Below are positions 33,179 through 44,889 of a DNA stretch of 64,000 nt, piece after piece. Below the pieces are notes generated by a model. That model worked only from the letters and a program-made list of their open reading frames with translations. It was not told where the DNA came from and did not search any database. Source of the DNA: Euphorbia lathyris (Eukaryota > Streptophyta > Magnoliopsida > Malpighiales > Euphorbiaceae); contig NC_088913.1 in NCBI RefSeq assembly GCF_963576675.1, forward strand, positions 24,197,001 to 24,261,000, in the 5' to 3' direction. Within the stretch, counting starts at the first letter, position 1; each line of letters begins with the position of its first letter. The position numbers were made by a program, and so were the translations under genes.

Positions 33179-35905
33179 GCAGACGGGAGGACCTAGGATG
33201 TCAGATGTCAGCTAGCGGACGATAGGCGTGGCGCCCGACAGTCGAGCATCGCCTCACAAACGCTGGACGTAGTGATGGGCACGTCGGACGCACGCCCGAT
33301 GGGCGTCCTACGATGCTGGGGCAGACACCCCCGATAGACGTTGGGTGAACGTCCAACGAGCGTTGGACGATCGTTCAGCGACGTTGGACGGACGCTCAAT
33401 AGTCGTTGGGGCGTCGCCCAACCGTTATTGGGCGTGCACCCAACGAAAGTTGGACGTCGCCCAACAATCGTTGGGCGACGCCCATGAATCGTTGGGCGAC
33501 GCCCAACGAATCTTGAGCGAGCCCAACAAATGTCGAGCGAGTCCAACCAACGTTGGTCGTGCACGCCCAACCTTGGGGATCCGTGCCTATAAAAGGCATG
33601 AATCTCAATGCATTAAAGAGAGAGAATTCTTTTTTTGGAAAAATTATTTTCTAGAGAGAGATAGTGAAATTTTTGGAAAAAAAAATATTTTTCTAAAAAA
33701 TTTGAAATTTGATAAAAGTTAAATATTGGACAAAAAACACCAAAAACCATAACTCGTGGAATCAACCGACTTCGACTGTCAGTACCGATTTAGAGGTATT
33801 ATCGGAGGGCTAGACTTGTTTAATTTATTTATTTCGTTTATTTATTGATTTTATTTATAGTTCTAGTTATTTATTCTATTTATCACTTTGATTTATTCCT
33901 TCGTATTTATTTAAATTCCGTCTCGTGTTGAATAAATATTTGGTTTTGATTTGAAATAAAAAAAATCTCGTTTTAAGTCCCAATACGAACCGTGACCCGG
34001 TTTAGGGGTAGTTCGGGACTAAAACGTTGTAGATCTAGAATTTAAAAATATTTTTTAATTAACGTTTTTGAAATAAAACATCGTTTTGGGAGTCTCCGTT
34101 ATAGACTATGACCCGATTTGGGTAGTTCGAAGACTAAAATGATAGAATAGATTAGAGCTAAAGTCTTTTAATAAATATGGAAAGTATAGGGACTGTTTCT
34201 GATATTCTGCCTTTTCTGTCACTAAAAGCAGTTTAGGACGGATTTTTCGTCGCTAAAGCTGCTGAAACTTAAAAAATGCCCTTTTAAGCCATTTTTCTCA
34301 ACTTTTTGACATTCGGTCCGATATGTATGTATGTCTAATAATTATTTATCACGTGTCTATTTAGTTCCTATTTAAACATCATTTATATTAATTTAGCTTT
34401 GTAAAATTATATGTATATATATATAGTTTTTTGTTTTATTCAAGTTATATTAGTTATTATTTTAGGAAATCATTTGTTTGGATATTTGATTAATAAATAC
34501 TTTTGGGTCATTAGGGGATATTTTCTATTATCTATATTTGATACTTAGGGAGGGTTATTTTCTATGCATTTATCATAATAACTATTTTGGGTAAAAAGTG
34601 ATTTTCTTACCATTTATGAACCTTGTTCATTGTTTTTACATGTTTCCCAATTGAAATAAAGGTGTAAGTGCCTAATATTATTTCCATTACTATTTTTACC
34701 TATTAATAAGCATAATATACACATCTTCTCTTTACCTCCTTTTTAATTTATAGGTATAATTACCATTTTTTACTAAAAATGTATATATATGTATATATTC
34801 ATTCTTTTCCTTTTGATATCTGTATGTATATATTTTAAATGTGTTTGGTTGGGTGAGTTTTGGACTAAATGGGTTAGTTGTGGTAATTATGTTTGTATTG
34901 ATTAAATGGAAATAAGGATTAAAGTGAGTGAAAATGGACAAAAATGAACCAAAAAAGATTTCAATTTGGTTAGTTAAATTAAAAGTATTTAGAAGCTTTC
35001 AAAAATGTAAATAGGAGTTCTTTTTAATTTCATTTTCCACTCCAAATGATTTTCTAAAATGTCACGTTTAGAAAACTTAATCCGTTCCAACGACGGATTA
35101 AGCGAACTTTGTAATTAAAAGCGTTTTCCAGTAAATAATAGAGTTTTGAATCGTTTTTTTTTTGTTTAAACGGTTTTGTACAAAAATAAATGGACTTGTA
35201 TGCGTAATCACGTTTTCGATGGAATGTTCAATTTTCACGTTTTCGAGCACTCGAGTCGTTCCAACGGCGATTCGAGTGAAAAGCAAGTGAATCAACGAGG
35301 TTTTGAAACGTGCCTAAGTTGTTCCAACGACGATTAAGGCACGAACCATGTAAATAAGCCGTTCTTTTGGGGGAGTGAAGGTTAGTTTAGACTTAATGTA
35401 TAGCTTAAAGTATATTTCATGTTGTAAATTATTGATTCTTCCTTCTATCTCCCTCCTTCTTCTACATACTCTAAATTCATGCAAATGAGTGATTCTTTAT
35501 TGAAATGGCTTTCAATAATATATGCTTAAAACGGTTTTCAAAACGAGAAAGAAAAGGTTTCAAATGAATTTTAAACTTAAAGAAATATACGATTAGTCCG
35601 TTAGCACCTAAGATGCTAAGTAGGAGGCCGGTGGTTCAGAACCGGGCGATGTCGGGGTGTCTAGTAGCCTTTCTCCGGAAAGGAGCTAGCCTTCTCGGCT
35701 CGTACCCAATTTTCTGAACCCTCATCGGTCTCCCGTAAGGGATCAGTGTTCATTTCTCATTCGTGGGTGGCGACTCTTCCATACTCTGAGCTTGGTCTTG
35801 CTGAGCAGCTTGATTCCTCGATTGGTTGCTTTTGGCACCAATCACAGCATCTGTCATCAACGGTATCCACCACCCGTGTCTTCCGAGCGAGGCCGCGGCA
35901 CCTAC
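33179..35905 (+). mobile_element. Long gypsy LTR, family A, copy 1
   Basis: Matches the reverse complement of 57430-60291 over its length. A GC-rich U3 with inverted TTGGGCG..CGCCCAA units lies at 33330-33560, a TATA box (CCTATAAAAGG) near 33588, then AT-rich R/U5 including 'tcaaccgacttc' and 'ggcgactcttccatactc' and ending '...gaggccgcggcacct'. Both ends are slightly degraded, and no primer-binding site or gag follows, so it is a solo or truncated LTR. Its short frames are not genes. Confidence 0.8.
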
Positions 35906-36850
35906 AGGCATGTGTAGAGAGAAAAGGCACAAGTTCCCGTATACAACTTTGTCATTCTCAGGTCAGAACATAACTTCGTGCACTTCATCAAATCCTCGAA
36001 GTCAAGAACGACGACGTTTAACTATACTAAGATCACATCAAGAAAACTGGACATAACCATATTTCAAGAAAGCACCGAACCCTAAAGGGCTCGGATTTTA
36101 GCTGAAGGGGGTTGGAGACATCTGATACCCTAGTGAATATTCTTAGAAAGCATTCCTTACTTATGGATCAATGTCACTCTTTGGATCAGGAAGACCCACA
36201 AAAACCGTCCGATCTGAAGAAAATAATATCCCCTGAAGATGAGAACGGTACCTTCTAACCATATGGAACGATATCCACTGTGCATCCTAAGAGCAGTACA
36301 TTAAAGGAAGGAGAGGTTTTAGATCACAAGAGGCATCTATACAAAGGACAACAACCATTTGATAGAGCAAGCCGCCTGGCAGCACGGTCGCTATCTGATA
36401 GGTGCACCCCCGAACATCATTACAATCTAAAGGTTGCAGAGCCAACCAAAGAGTAACACGTGTTCGATGAGTCATTAGGGCACATTCTTGATATTATGAC
36501 AATTATCCTTGGCAACTGCTATAAATATAGATAAGAAGAGCAATCCACAAGAGGTATGTAAATATCACAGTCACCAATATCTTTATTTTCTCCAACCTCC
36601 CTTCAATCCTTGCTAACTTAGTATTAGAGCGAATTCGTAGTATGCTGACGTCTCTCTAACTAGTTGTTACTTCTATTTCAAGTGGCTGGAGGAGGTTCTA
36701 AAAGACTATACATATTACATGATATCACATCTCTAGTTTCGTGAATTCGAATCCATCTCGTAAAAAAATAGTCTAATTTCCTTATTGTTAAATTTCATCA
36801 AATCAGTTGTGTTTCTTGACTACTTTTCTGAACCACTTTTTCCTCCTTTA
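35906..36850 (+). mobile_element. Gypsy-type LTR, family B, copy 1
   Basis: Matches 40640-41590: 'tgtgtagagagaaaaggcac', 'gaagggggttggagacatc', a TATA box in 'ggcaactgctataaatatag' (about 36520), and 'atcacatctctagtttcgtg'. It directly abuts LTR A, so one inserted into or recombined with the other. The following 200 bases to 37047 are AT-rich without features. Confidence 0.7.
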
Positions 36851-37047
36851 GTTTAACGGTGTTATATTATTCTTCCTTTAAACAATTAAAGTGAGTTTGT
36901 ATATACATGCTTTTAATATAATATATAAGATACTTATTAATTTTATTATATTCAGCTCTTCGATTATAAAAAAAATATCTCTATTATAGGATCTAACAAC
37001 TTTAAGACGTATTTAAAAAAACAACTTTAAAACTTTAAATAAACATA

Positions 37048-37723
37048 CAGATAAGGTGTAAAAGTATTTCCAGCGTTACAACTTATCTGTATAAAAGTAT
37101 TTCCAACGTTTCTAGTTAGGAACAATTTTATTTTTAATGTCTAAAATTATACAATTTTACTCTTAAGTTTGGCAGCCAAGAGCAATTTAGACATTATTAT
37201 AAAACATAAATATTTTATTCTTTATTTGGTTCTAAAAAAAATCATAATTTTTATAATTTATTAATAGAATTGAAGAATCATATTTATAAATTTGGTGAAA
37301 TATTTGATTTTTTTTTGTCAAACTCGTACAAAAGTCAATATATATATATATTTCTAAATTTCACGTCTAATCATATATTTGTGATCTCTTACTAATGCGT
37401 GACAAAATGAGGCACATGTAAATATATTGACTTTCGTACGAGTTTGACAAAAAAAATCAAATATTTCACATCTAATCCTAATATGTTTGTCATGTGTTTC
37501 TAATGCGTGATAAAATGAGGCAAATATAAAGTGTAGATGACAAGATTGATGACCAATAAGAAAATTTGATGAATTATTTCTCAAATTGACCCAATTTGTC
37601 AACGTTAGAGGTAAAATTACTCTTGTCTGTTAACGTTAGGCGTAAAATTGTATCATTTTAAACATTATGAGTAAAATTACATCAAGCTGTAAACATTATA
37701 TGTATTTTTGCACCTTATCTCAT
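37048..37723. mobile_element. Mutator-type MITE, relative of 8533-9115
   Basis: The ends CAGATAAGGTGTAAAA and TTTTTGCACCTTATCTC, long inverted repeats, and a 9-bp duplication ATAAACATA/ATAAATATA with one change (37039-37047, 37724-37732). The interior repeats '...caacgttagaggtaaaatt' blocks as in the nested copy. Non-coding. Confidence 0.82.
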
Positions 37724-37837
37724 AAATATATAAAAAGAAGGCGTATACTAAGTTTAGATTCTCCAATATTATACTTTCAATAAGATATTGTTCCAAGTTC
37801 TAATAACGTCTAAAAAACTGAAATTACATAACCAACC

Positions 37838-38283
37838 GGTTTAATAGGTACTCAACCCTTTAAACTTGTAACTTTTTTTACCTGGCCCCCTCAACTTAAG
37901 GGACAACCTCTCAACCCCCTCAACTTTCCAAAAACATCACATACAACCTTATACCCATATGTTCGGTCAAAATATTGACCCGTGTAGAAAACACGCTTGA
38001 TTGTTGACCACACCAATGCCACGTGTCATTTTTTTTATTAAATTTTTCCATTGAGACCCCTGCTCGACGAGCAAGTCCATTTGTGATGTTTTCTACACGG
38101 GTCAATATTTTGACCGAACATAGAGATGTTTTCTACACGGGTTTTCTACACGGGTCAATATGGGTGTAAGGGCATGTATGTGATGTTTTTGGAGAGTTGA
38201 GGGGGTTGAGAGGTTGTCCCCTAAGTTAAGAGGGCGAGGTGAAAAAAAGTTACAAGTTTAGGGGATTGGGTGCCTATTAAACC
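37838..38283. mobile_element. Foldback MITE with ~125-bp inverted repeats
   Basis: The ends are GGTTTAATAGG and its complement; the repeats carry 'acttgtaacttttttt', 'gacaacctctcaaccccctc' and 'ccaaaaacatcacatac'. The likely 9-bp duplication TAACCAACC/TAACCAAAA has two changes. The centre repeats 'ttttctacacgggtcaata' three times in both orientations. It ends 36 bp beyond the stop of the secreted-peptide gene, so it probably lies in that gene's 3' UTR or terminator region. Confidence 0.8.
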
Positions 38284-38318
38284 TAACCAAAATACAGAAG
38301 AATCCATTATAAATTAAT

Positions 38319-38654
38319 TTATGGATGATCACCACCAATACCACCAGGACCACCACATTTAATTTTCTGACAAGGCATTTGTGATGGAGATGGAGGCCTT
38401 CTTTGCCCAGGAATAAATCCATGTTTAGGTTTAGGATCTGGTGAGAAGGAGAAGCTTTCTCGACATAGAATTTGGCATTGATTCTTGCATGTATGAGATG
38501 TTGGATATTTACTGCATTGTTGTGCATAACAATCCTTATAACACACTTTGTCTATTACAGGGTCTTGCCATGGCCATTTCCAACCTTCTGCAACTTGGCT
38601 CAATCCTAATATCATATATGTACCAATCAGAATCGATATTTTGATTGTGTTCAT
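38319..38654 (-). CDS. Small secreted cysteine-rich protein
   Basis: An unbroken 111-residue frame. The first ~24 residues (MNTIKISILIGTYMILGLSQ...) look like a signal peptide with cleavage near AEG/WKWP. The mature part has eight Cys: C-x3-C-x4-C-x8-C-x3-C-x3-C, a Pro-rich linker (GFIPGQRRPPSPSQMP), then C-x4-C and a Gly-rich end. Paired C-x3-C motifs recall thionin-like or hairpinin-type plant peptides, but I cannot place it in a named family. A TATA box lies about 70 bp upstream. Foldback MITEs sit on the downstream side. Confidence 0.72.
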   Translation of the reverse strand: MNTIKISILIGTYMILGLSQVAEGWKWPWQDPVIDKVCYKDCYAQQCSKYPTSHTCKNQCQILCRESFSFSPDPKPKHGFIPGQRRPPSPSQMPCQKIKCGGPGGIGGDHP

Positions 38655-38724
38655 AATTAATTGAAGAAAATATATATTTTGGATATGATATTTTTTTCTT
38701 AAATTGATTGGAGATTTTAGTTTT

Positions 38725-38732
38725 CTTATATA
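38725..38732 (-). promoter_or_regulatory. TATA box of the cysteine-rich protein gene
   Basis: TATATAAG on the minus strand, 71 bases before the ATG at 38654, a normal plant spacing with a short leader. Confidence 0.5.
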
Positions 38733-38857
38733 ATTTGATAAGTAACAGAATTTGTGTTAATAGGTTTTAGTTGGTTACTATAAATACAGTTTGTAAGTTA
38801 CATTTACTAATTGGAGACGATTTTGTTAGATTAAATGTGTAATGGGTTAATTAGTTT

Positions 38858-38906
38858 AGCTGTTTTTCAGTTTTTTTTTTTTTTTTTGAAAGCTGTTTTT
38901 CAGTTT
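38858..38906 (-). mobile_element. Poly(A)-only retroposition scar
   Basis: Two perfect copies of the 16-mer AGCTGTTTTTCAGTTT (38858-38873, 38891-38906) enclose only 14 T plus GAA. On the minus strand this is TTC followed by A14, the tail of a retroposon with virtually no body. It parallels the minimal insertion at 10529-10573. Confidence 0.75.
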
Positions 38907-39109
38907 CTTTTTAACCAATAATTAATAAGATTTATAGACGGTTGTATTACATGATTTAGGAATTGGTAAATGAAAGTTATACAATAAAATATAGGTGGAA
39001 TAGTTGTCATTTGTATTTCTGTAAAACTTCATTTACATGTTTAATTACAATATGTTTAGAAAGATGGAAAACCATGCCTTAGAGGGAGAGGATGTGTATA
39101 TCTTTGCAT

Positions 39110-39345
39110 CCTAAGGAATATAAGAAAACATCTCTTAGACATGACTCAATGTTACCATTTAGATCAGGAAGACTTATATGAACCGTTTGATATGAAGAAA
39201 GGAATATTCTCTGAAGATGTAAACGGCACCTTCCGACCACGTTTAGTGATATCCACCGTTCGTCCTAATAGTCGTACATTAAATGAACAAGAGCCTTTGG
39301 ATCACAAGAATACAAAAGAACAACTGCCACTTGACAGACCGTGAT
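39110..39345 (+). mobile_element. Family B LTR fragment
   Basis: The segment 'tcaggaagacttatatgaac' to 'aagaacaactgccacttgac' matches 36170-36370 in LTR B and 45835-46010. It is a partial LTR or LTR-like block to the left of the reverse-strand ORF relic. Confidence 0.55.
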
Positions 39346-39359
39346 TCATGATGCTATAA

Positions 39360-40560
39360 CACTATCCAAAATTTTGCATAAAGCCAGAGGGAGGAAGGAA
39401 AGGACTATGGCCATGAGAAGAAGTTGAAGGAAGGTCACCAGCCATATGCGAGGAAAAGGAAGGGAAGCAACTTTCTTCCCAGCACGCCAAGCTATCTTGG
39501 TTTCTAGCATAGAAGGCATGTTAGCGTCTGCAAAAATAGGAAGGGGAATAAAAAAAGATCATTTAAAAAAAAGATATATGTAAGCAACTCATCATATGTT
39601 TCCCCCCCTCAAAATACACATTCCCTTCTGTAGTCCTATGAAGGAAGGGCATGTCCTCCTAGAGGTGGTCCAAAAACTCTGAACGGGTGAAAAACAACTT
39701 GACTTTTGTTAGATAATCCCAAATTAATTCTTCATCAGCCGTAATATCCCTTAACGCTTTCCACGACTCTTTCTCAATAGTATTTCAGGATGTCTGAAAG
39801 GGGAACCCCTCAGATAGAGGGCCTCTTCAAGAGGTTTCCCATCTTTATCTTGTATAATACGAATCTAAAACTAATAGGGCTTGAAGTCTTTTGTGTTGGA
39901 GCTTTTGTCATAATAAAGGGTTTCCATTCTGAGGGGGTCTTATATAAACCACACATCATCATCAGTAGTCCGAATGGTAGGGGTCCACGTGCTCCAGAAA
40001 AATGGCCCATTCATAACAATGTTCATAACATCACAAACCTTATGGAGAGAAGATAGAGCTAACCATTCGTCGAACTTTGAGCAGAACATAGATCAAACTC
40101 GTTCGGAACATTCAGAATACCATCAGAAAAAGGAATCCTTTATGTCCTTCCATACCAAGGGCAATAACATGCTCCTCACTAGGAAGCACCGTCTCTAGGT
40201 TGACAAATTCAGGATACTTAACAACAAGTTAAGTCAAAGAAATGATGTCCATAAAATAAATCTGCATAGAGTTTTTGGATTTTTGAACGCATGGGTTTTT
40301 AGGTTTACTGGTGTTAGGCTCGTTAGAGGCGCCACTTATTCTGGGGGCCATAATAAAAGAAGATAAAAGAGAAAGAAGAAGCGTTGAGACACTTACTTGG
40401 ACGAAAAAGGATAAAATCGCTGGAGAAGGGGAAGACAAATGCAGATCGTAGCAAAGGTTTCGGAGAGAAAACATAGGTAAAAAGAAAGAAAATGAACATT
40501 AACAAGTATTTATAGATTCTCCAAGGCATCCGAAATGGCGGCTCCGCTATAATGACCAAT
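39360..40560 (-). pseudogene. Antisense retroelement ORF relic, copy 1
   Basis: Reading leftward from 40559 there are broken frames (FSPKPLLRSAF, the GHFSGARGPLPFGLLMMMC and GLYKTPSEWKPFI segments, then PISFRFVLYKIKMG). They match the better-preserved copy at 46237-47123. The protein resembles the plant 'putative gypsy type transposon' family (Transposase_28). It lies on the strand opposite to the adjacent LTR B and just before it, the position of antisense extra ORFs in Tat-lineage gypsy elements. Confidence 0.6.
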
Positions 40561-40639
40561 ATTGAATGCGACTAATAATGTGGTTCATGGCCTCAAGAGA
40601 CTTGAGCAATCATAAGAAGTGAGAGACAAATTCAATTGA

Positions 40640-42403
40640 CACCTACCATAGGCGTGTGTAGAGAGAAAAGGCACAAGTTCCCTTATACAACTGTGTCGTT
40701 CCAAGGTCATAGCATAACTTCACGCACCTTATCGAATCCCCTAAGTCAAGAATGATGACCTTTAACTCTTCCAAGTTCACATCAAGACAACTGGACAAAG
40801 CCATTTTTCAAGCAAGAAGCGAGTCCTAAAGAGCTCAGATTTAATTGAAGGGGGAATGAGACATCCGATACCATAAGGAATATTCTTCGAAAACATTCCT
40901 TACATGTGGATCAATGCCACCCTTCAGATCAAGAAGACTCACGAAACTGTATGATGTGAAGAAAAGAAAATTCCCTGAATTTAAGAACGATATACCTTGC
41001 AACCATGTGGAGTGATATCCACCATCCGTCCTAATAGCAATACAGTAAAGGAATGAGATATTTTAGATAACAGAAGGTAGCTATACAAAGGACAGCTGCT
41101 ATTTGATAGAGCACGTCGCCTAGAGGCACAGTTAATATATGGTAGGGTATCCCTAGCATCACTATACTCTGAAGGCTGCAGATGCAATCGAAGGCTAACA
41201 CATGTCTGATGAGTCATTACAGAACATTCTTGACATTACAACAGTTACCTTTGGCAACTACTATAAATAGATAAGAAGAGCAATCCACAAGATGTATGTA
41301 AACATCACGATCACCAATATTCTTATTACAACTCTTGCTAACTTAAGCATTCGAGCAGATTCACAGTACGCTGACCTCTCTCTAACCAGTTGTTACTTCT
41401 ATTTCAGGTGGATGAAGGAGGTTCTATGGCTACACATATTACACGATTATCACATCTCTAGTTTCGTGAATTTGAATCTAGTAAAAAAATAGTCTAATTT
41501 CCTTATTGTTAAATTTCATCAAATCAACTATGTTTCTTGACTACTTTTCTGAACCAATTTTTTCTCTTTTAGTTTAACAACATCCATATATGCTAAATCA
41601 TTTGGAAGCCCTAATAACCCATTTGCATGCATTGTTAGATGCATTGGCTATACTCTGAAGGTTGTAGAGGCAACCGAAGGCTAATACATGTCTGATGAGT
41701 CATTACTGACCATTCTTGACATTACAATAGTTACCTTTGGCAACTATTATAAATAGATAAGAAGAGCAATCCACAAGATGTATGTAAACATCACAATCAC
41801 CAATATTCTTATTACAACTCTTGTTAACTTAAGCATTAGAGCATATTCACAGTACGCTGAGCTCTCTCTAACCACTTGTTACTTATATTTCAGGTGGCTG
41901 AAGGAGGTTCTAAGGATACAAATATTACACGATATCACATCTCTAGTTTCGTGAATCTGAATCTAGCAAAAAAATAGTCTAATTTCCTTATTGTATTCAT
42001 CAAATCAACTATGTTTCTTGACTACTTTTCTGAACCAATTTTTCCTCTTTTAGTTTAACAACATCCATATATGCTAAATCATTTGGAAGCCCTAATAATC
42101 CCCTTCCATGCATTGTTAGATGCATTAGCTATACTCTGAAGGTTGCAGAGGCAACCGAAGGCTAACACATGTCTGATGAGTCATTACGGAACATTCTTGA
42201 CATTACAACAGTTACCTCTGGCAACTACTATAAATAGATAAGAAGAGCAATCCCCAAGATGTATGTAAACATCACGATCACAAATATTCTTATTACAACT
42301 CTTGCTAACTTAAGCATTAGAGCAGATTCACAGTATGCCGACCTCTCTCTAACCAGTTGTTACTTCTATTTCAGGTGGCTGAAGGAGGTTTTAAGGCTAT
42401 ATG
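40640..42403 (+). mobile_element. Family B LTR with a three-fold tandem promoter unit
   Basis: 40640-41590 matches LTR B copy 1. Its TATA-bearing part ('cattcttgacattacaac', CTATAAATAGATAAGAAG, 'atgtatgtaaacatcac') recurs at about 41225, 41711 and 42192, a period of about 481-486 bp. The last unit stops at 'aggctata' where another LTR-like sequence begins. Each unit repeats the same short MYVNITITNILITT frame, which I regard as chance. Confidence 0.75.
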
Positions 42404-44805
42404 TAACATCCCTAAAACTCCAACACATGAGTCTCCCCACATTCATATATGTTTTCATAATTGAATACATACATTTTAGATTCATCTCGTTGTCATTTTT
42501 CATATGCATAATGCGATTACCGTACGATTAGTAGGCGATTAGTGAGATGTAACGATTGGTTAGCGAGAGTTAATTGAGTTAGGACATAAATGAATGAAAA
42601 AACATGTCCTTAATTGATTAAATTACACTCTTGGAGGGCTGAATTTGAGGTTTGTGAGCAAGCACCTCACTAAGCATGAGGTGTCACCTAATATTAAGAC
42701 AAAATACACCTCTTCACTTTAAAACGATGTACACAGTTCAATTCTTATTATTTTCAGCCACAATTTCGACCATAGCTTCATCAAACCTTCCTTTTTCATA
42801 CCCTAATGTCCTCCAAAGAAAACTCTTCCAATTTCTTCCATTTTCAAGCCAAACATGTCAAGTTAGGAAGCATACTAGGTGATAGACACAAATTGAAGGT
42901 TAGTATGCTGTTTTAGCTTTTTTTCTATGAGTTTGAGATTATGAAATACCTAGGTATGATGATAGAATTTGTTGTGGATGAGTTATGAATGAGTTTGTTA
43001 AGTTTTGGTGTTGTTTAAATTGGTTTTAGTTTGTCTAAATGAAAGATATGTATAAAGTGCCCTAAACATAAATATAGGGTACTGCTCTCAGTGTGGAACA
43101 TGTTTTTCATCTTGATATTGTTTGAATTTGGAAATACATAAAGCATACACACTATGTTAATATATATGTTAAGAAACTCTCTGTAAAATATGGGACTTTA
43201 ATTCAATATATAGGTGAAGAAAACCTAGATGGAACATGACTGCCTTGAAATTGAATGTCATGTGAGGCAGCCATGTTGATGTAGCATTTTGAGGACCTTA
43301 GATTCATAATTTGAGAAAGTTTATTGAACAAAAGTGTTCCTAAATACTTGAAGTATATGTCTGTAAAAGGATTTGGCAATTCATTGTGTTTAGTGTGAGC
43401 TAGATTGAGGGAATTATGGTAGATGCAAAGTTGAGTAGTTTGTTTCTTGGCTGGAAACATGACAGAATCATTTTGCATGCCATATATTGTGTAAAAGTGA
43501 TATTAATGTGAATTTTGGATATGTTATATCCATATATGTCTAGTTTCAGTAGGTTCATGAAACAGGGAATTTGGATTCATATAAAGAGACGTATGGCAGA
43601 GTGTGTGCAAGTAGGTCATGTGACGATCTAAGACAAAAGGATTAGATTGCATGAACTTTGTGGAGTTAGTGTCTTGTAAATCATATAGCATGCGTTAGTT
43701 ACATCTTCATTAAGTTTATGTTAAGACTAATTATATAAATGTTATGTGACATTAGGAGGACAAGGTGCAATTGAACGCACATCCAATCGTGTAGAATAGA
43801 TCGAACCGAGTGCGACGGTAAGCATATTGCTTATATATGTGTATGAATGTATTGTGAATTGTAACTTGTTGAGTGTGAGATGTGGTTGAATCTTATGTGA
43901 ATGATGTGAATAATGTTTGTGTGTTTGTGATACATTGTGATTGATACAAAAGTGATATGATTGAGTACATTGCAGTGTTATGAATATCCTAATAGAATAA
44001 AAGTTCAGAATTTTTTAATAAAATCTTAAAATGTAATAATTATACAGATTCATAATAATTGATTAAAATAAAAAACTATTCTAATTTTCAAAATGAAAGT
44101 TTAATTTAATAAAAACTTATAGTAAAGGAAATATATACACAAATATTTATTTATTTATTTAAAATAATATTTATTTATATAAAAATATTGAGAATTAACA
44201 CTATTTAGGTGTTTAACACGAATGTTGTTATAAAAAAGATCAAGAAAGGTCAAGCAATTCATGTTTACAAAGGGATTTGGTAGTTCACGAGATACGTCGT
44301 TATGCGGAAACCAAAACTTGTAACTTCGGCCAGCTTCCATAGAACAATTCATTGATGCTGGCTACAAGATTGTTATAGGCGAGATTGTAATGACCTTCTA
44401 ATTTCTTCGATTGCATTCAATAACTTAAAATTTCAATTGTCTATAAATTTTATTGAGAAATAAAAAGATATTTAATGTAATTGGACAAGAATAGGAGATT
44501 GTTTGGAACTTTTGAAACTTCAAAAGGACCGACCAAGTCTAAATGAGTCACATTCAGATATTTTCAATAGTTTAAAGATATATTTCACATTCCATTATTA
44601 CATTTTTTTTTTACAATTTTGGTATCGTAGTGTTTTCAAAGGATCCATTCCAACGTAAATCAATCTTTGAAGACCGAGTGAGTTATGAAGCTCATAGACA
44701 AGACCTAACAAATATCATTAAATAATTTTTGGAAACAAAACTCAAACTACATGATATGATTCACAAGGTTTTCATATTTGTTTGAATACGAAGCCGATAA
44801 AAAAA
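42404..44805. other. Gene-poor region with a possible LTR start
   Basis: TGTAACATCCC at 42404-42420 resembles the start of a chromovirus-type LTR, followed by 'taacgattggttagcgagag' and 'gcacatccaatcgtgtagaa' phrases typical of gypsy LTRs, but no matching end is found. At 44155-44352 (minus) a short frame reads SRELPNPFVNMNCLTFLDLF then YNNIRV, vaguely LRR-like. No supported gene. Confidence 0.35.
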
Positions 44806-44889
44806 TGTCAGAAGTGGGATTTGAACCCACGCCCTCATAAAAGGACCAGAACTTGAGTCTAACGCCTTAGACCACTCGGCCATCCTGAC
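44806..44889 (-). tRNA. tRNA-Leu (anticodon CAA)
   Basis: 84 nt. The 7-bp acceptor stem pairs GTCAGGA with TTCTGAC; the D-arm contains the A-box TGGCCGAGTGG; the anticodon loop is CTCAAGT with CAA at its centre; there is a long class II variable arm (CCTTTTATGAGG); the T-arm is GTGGG-TTCAAAT-CCCAC, containing the B-box. The discriminator is A. A run of seven T follows directly on the minus strand, a Pol III terminator. It lacks an intron, although plant Leu-CAA genes sometimes have one. Confidence 0.95.

Noticed and set aside
35746..36056. Overlapping frames around the LTR A/LTR B junction
   Set aside because: Both lie in LTR sequence that is non-coding in the other copy.
43203..43478. Minus-strand 91-codon frame (FKYLGTLLFNKLSQIMNL)
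   Set aside because: Looked faintly LRR-like but lacks the repeat spacing; no flanking LRRs.
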